From CAZRGV01 sp964599655 (lineage in GTDB: Bacteria > Planctomycetota > Planctomycetia > Isosphaerales > Isosphaeraceae), in assembly GCA_964599655.1 (NCBI GenBank), contig CAZRGV010000234.1, forward strand, positions 1 through 6,591: DNA of 6,591 nt, written 5' to 3'. Both the position numbers and the translations under genes were made by a program. The notes beneath the pieces are model-generated. The model worked only from the letters and a program-made list of their open reading frames with translations. It had not been told where the DNA came from and searched no databases. Shown here one piece after another: positions 5,683 to 6,591 of the stretch. Within the stretch, counting starts at the first letter, position 1. Each line of letters starts with the position of its first letter.

Positions 5683-5970
5683 ATGTTTGGTTTCGGTTTC
5701 GGTTTCGGTACTCCTCTCTGTCCGGTCTGCGGTGAGAAGGGACCGTACACCCGAGCCTCGGACGACGACCCGCTGGTTTCCATCATGCATCACGACGTCG
5801 GCGAAACGAGCGCGGGCAAGACGTTTCCTGTTTATCAGTGCCAGGCGTGCTACCACCTCGTCCAGCCCTGCGAGCAGTGCCGCCGAAACCTCGTGAGCCT
5901 GACCCGGTACGGCCGGACCTGCGATCCTTGCCTCGAGAAGGGGCGGTTCCCCAACCCCTGGCACTGGTGA
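5683..5970 (+). CDS. Small four-CxxC zinc-ribbon-like protein with N-terminal Phe-Gly repeat
   Basis: 95 residues, ATG 5683 to TGA 5970. It starts with four Phe-Gly pairs (residues 2-9), then CPVCG (C13/C16), an Asp-rich and His-containing middle (DDDP at 27-30, HH at 36-37), and three further knuckles: C53/C56 (CQAC), C63/C66 (CEQC) and C80/C83 (CDPC). Spacing is C-x2-C-x36-C-x2-C-x6-C-x2-C-x13-C-x2-C. As in the 85-residue protein, eight cysteines form four CxxC pairs with the second and third pairs close together, and 'YQCxxC' introduces the second pair in both. They may be distant paralogues. Two bound zinc ions are likely but not shown. There is no signal peptide or membrane segment. A 227-base spacer follows before the next gene. 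No named family is recognised. Confidence 0.85.
   Translation: MFGFGFGFGTPLCPVCGEKGPYTRASDDDPLVSIMHHDVGETSAGKTFPVYQCQACYHLVQPCEQCRRNLVSLTRYGRTCDPCLEKGRFPNPWHW
5686..5709. repeat. Phe-Gly coding hexamer repeat, four copies
   Basis: TTTGGT followed by three perfect TTCGGT units encodes residues 2-9 (Phe-Gly x4) at the start of the 95-residue protein. It is the third hexamer array in the window that encodes a dipeptide run. Confidence 0.85.
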
Positions 5971-6040
5971 CAGCCTCGGCCCGGCGACCGCTTTGGGCTT
6001 TGGGGGGCACGGGACATCCTCGGCCTTGCCCTGCCCTGCC

Positions 6041-6064
6041 CTACGCGGCCCTACGCGGCCCTAC
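6041..6064. repeat. Short tandem repeat in the spacer before the PPC-like gene
   Basis: CTACGCGGCC occurs twice in tandem and begins a third time (CTAC). Just upstream, CCCTG is also repeated. The spacer holds no gene; the repeat is likely slippage. Confidence 0.8.
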
Positions 6065-6185
6065 CCACCGACAGCCCTCGTCCCTCGTGCCGTGGACGGG
6101 GCGGAGTCGGGAACCGATTCGTGAGAGCGCGGGGGGGACGGTCGAACGTCTGACCCGATCGCGCATCGGCCTTGAACTCGCAACC

Positions 6186-6190
6186 AGGAG
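6186..6190 (+). promoter_or_regulatory. Shine-Dalgarno for the PPC-like gene
   Basis: AGGAG lies seven bases before ATG 6198 and favours that start over the longer open frame that extends back to 5838 across the preceding gene. Confidence 0.75.
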
Positions 6191-6197
6191 CGACCTC

Positions 6198-6476
6198 ATG
6201 ACTTTCCTCGGCCAGGGTTATCTCGCGGCGGGCCAGTACCAGGACGTCGTTTACATGCTTCAGGCGGGCATGACGTACTTCATCGCCGTCCAGACGCCGG
6301 ATGCGGCCGCCTTCGACCTCGACCTCTTCGATGAGAACGCCAACAAGGTCGACACCAGCCCGGTCATCGGCGCGGTCGCCGGTTGCCAGGTCACGCCGAT
6401 GTGGACCGGCCCGTTCACCTTCCGCATCATCTGCCGCCAAGGCGTCGGCCGGTTCACCCTGGTCGGCGAGCCCTGA
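6198..6476 (+). CDS. Small PPC-like beta-sandwich protein (bacterial pre-peptidase C-terminal domain fold)
   Basis: 92 residues, ATG 6198 to TGA 6476. The order of motifs matches PPC-type domains: an early 'AG..Y' strand (LQAGMTYFIAVQT, 21-33), the acidic DLDLFDENANK (40-50) that in this fold carries 'DlDLyvyD' and often a metal, then a 'WTGPFTFRI' strand (69-77) and a closing 'GRFTLVG' (84-90). About 90 residues is normal for one such domain. PPC domains usually form tails of secreted enzymes, whereas this one stands alone with no signal peptide or partner domain. Two cysteines (C63, C79) could pair. In planctomycetes I recall stand-alone or repeated PPC-like domains in large numbers. The fold call is from motif recognition; role is unknown. 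It is the last gene here and follows the Cys-rich cluster. Confidence 0.83.
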   Translation: MTFLGQGYLAAGQYQDVVYMLQAGMTYFIAVQTPDAAAFDLDLFDENANKVDTSPVIGAVAGCQVTPMWTGPFTFRIICRQGVGRFTLVGEP

Positions 6477-6550
6477 TCGGTCCTCTCCCCCCTCCCCTCC
6501 GAGGACGCCTCCTCCACCCCGGCCGTTCGACCGCGCGCGAGCAGTTGGGC

Positions 6551-6576
6551 GCCCTGCTGGCCAAGCCAGCGGTGGC
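6551..6576. repeat. Palindromic hairpin resembling a dispersed planctomycete repeat
   Basis: GCC-CTGCTGGC, a CAA loop, then GCCAGCGG-T-GGC. The stem is 11 base pairs with one G-U wobble and one bulged T. It lies 74 bases after the PPC-like gene. The core (CTGCTGGC/CAA/GCCAGC, then GTGGCACC) closely resembles a palindromic element I recall as frequent between genes in planctomycete genomes. It could also act as a bidirectional transcription end or mRNA stabiliser. The remaining downstream sequence to 6591 shows no gene start. Confidence 0.7.
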
Positions 6577-6591
6577 ACCCGGCGTCTGGGG

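Noticed and set aside
6479..6506. GTCCTC/GAGGAC inverted repeat as a terminator after the PPC-like gene
   Set aside because: Six pairs with a 15-base pyrimidine loop and no T-tract; too weak to call. The palindrome at 6551 is a better candidate.

Overview
The window is GC-rich bacterial DNA that most resembles a planctomycete, probably of the Isosphaeraceae or a relative. This rests on four things: a large von Willebrand factor A (VWA) protein with one N-terminal membrane anchor and long linkers, typical of that phylum; loosely packed small Cys-rich genes; long gaps between genes; and a palindrome at the right edge like one I recall from planctomycete genomes. No rRNA or 16S-like marker is present, so the assignment is an inference.

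Layout. On the minus strand (positions 4 to 2765) lie a 654-residue membrane-anchored VWA protein and, 65 bases downstream, a low-complexity single-pass membrane protein of 243 residues. The second gene is probably frame-shifted near its end and may continue past the window edge. A 215-base divergent spacer follows. A plus-strand gene for a mandelate-racemase-type enolase-superfamily enzyme then spans 2981 to 4037 and is interrupted by a 10-N assembly gap. Residue spacing suggests the true gap is about zero bases.

About 0.9 kb without a convincing gene follows (4038 to 4954). It holds two collinear 109-base direct repeats exactly 202 bases apart, several hairpins, and three T-tracts that each follow CG. 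After it come three small plus-strand genes (85, 74 and 95 residues). Each has its own Shine-Dalgarno sequence and each product has exactly eight cysteines. Next is a 92-residue protein resembling a free-standing bacterial pre-peptidase C-terminal (PPC-like) beta-sandwich. The window ends in a strong palindromic hairpin.

How the genes relate. The two minus-strand genes look co-transcribed and both encode membrane proteins with the bulk of one or both sides in linkers or a binding domain, so they may act together at the cytoplasmic membrane. The sugar-acid-type enzyme appears to be transcribed alone. The four small genes share orientation and strong ribosome-binding sites, but are spaced 83 to 227 bases apart with hairpins between some of them. 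They may be a functional cluster rather than one tight operon. That cluster of small metal-binding candidates plus a PPC-like protein is the best candidate here for something undescribed; no function can be assigned from sequence alone.
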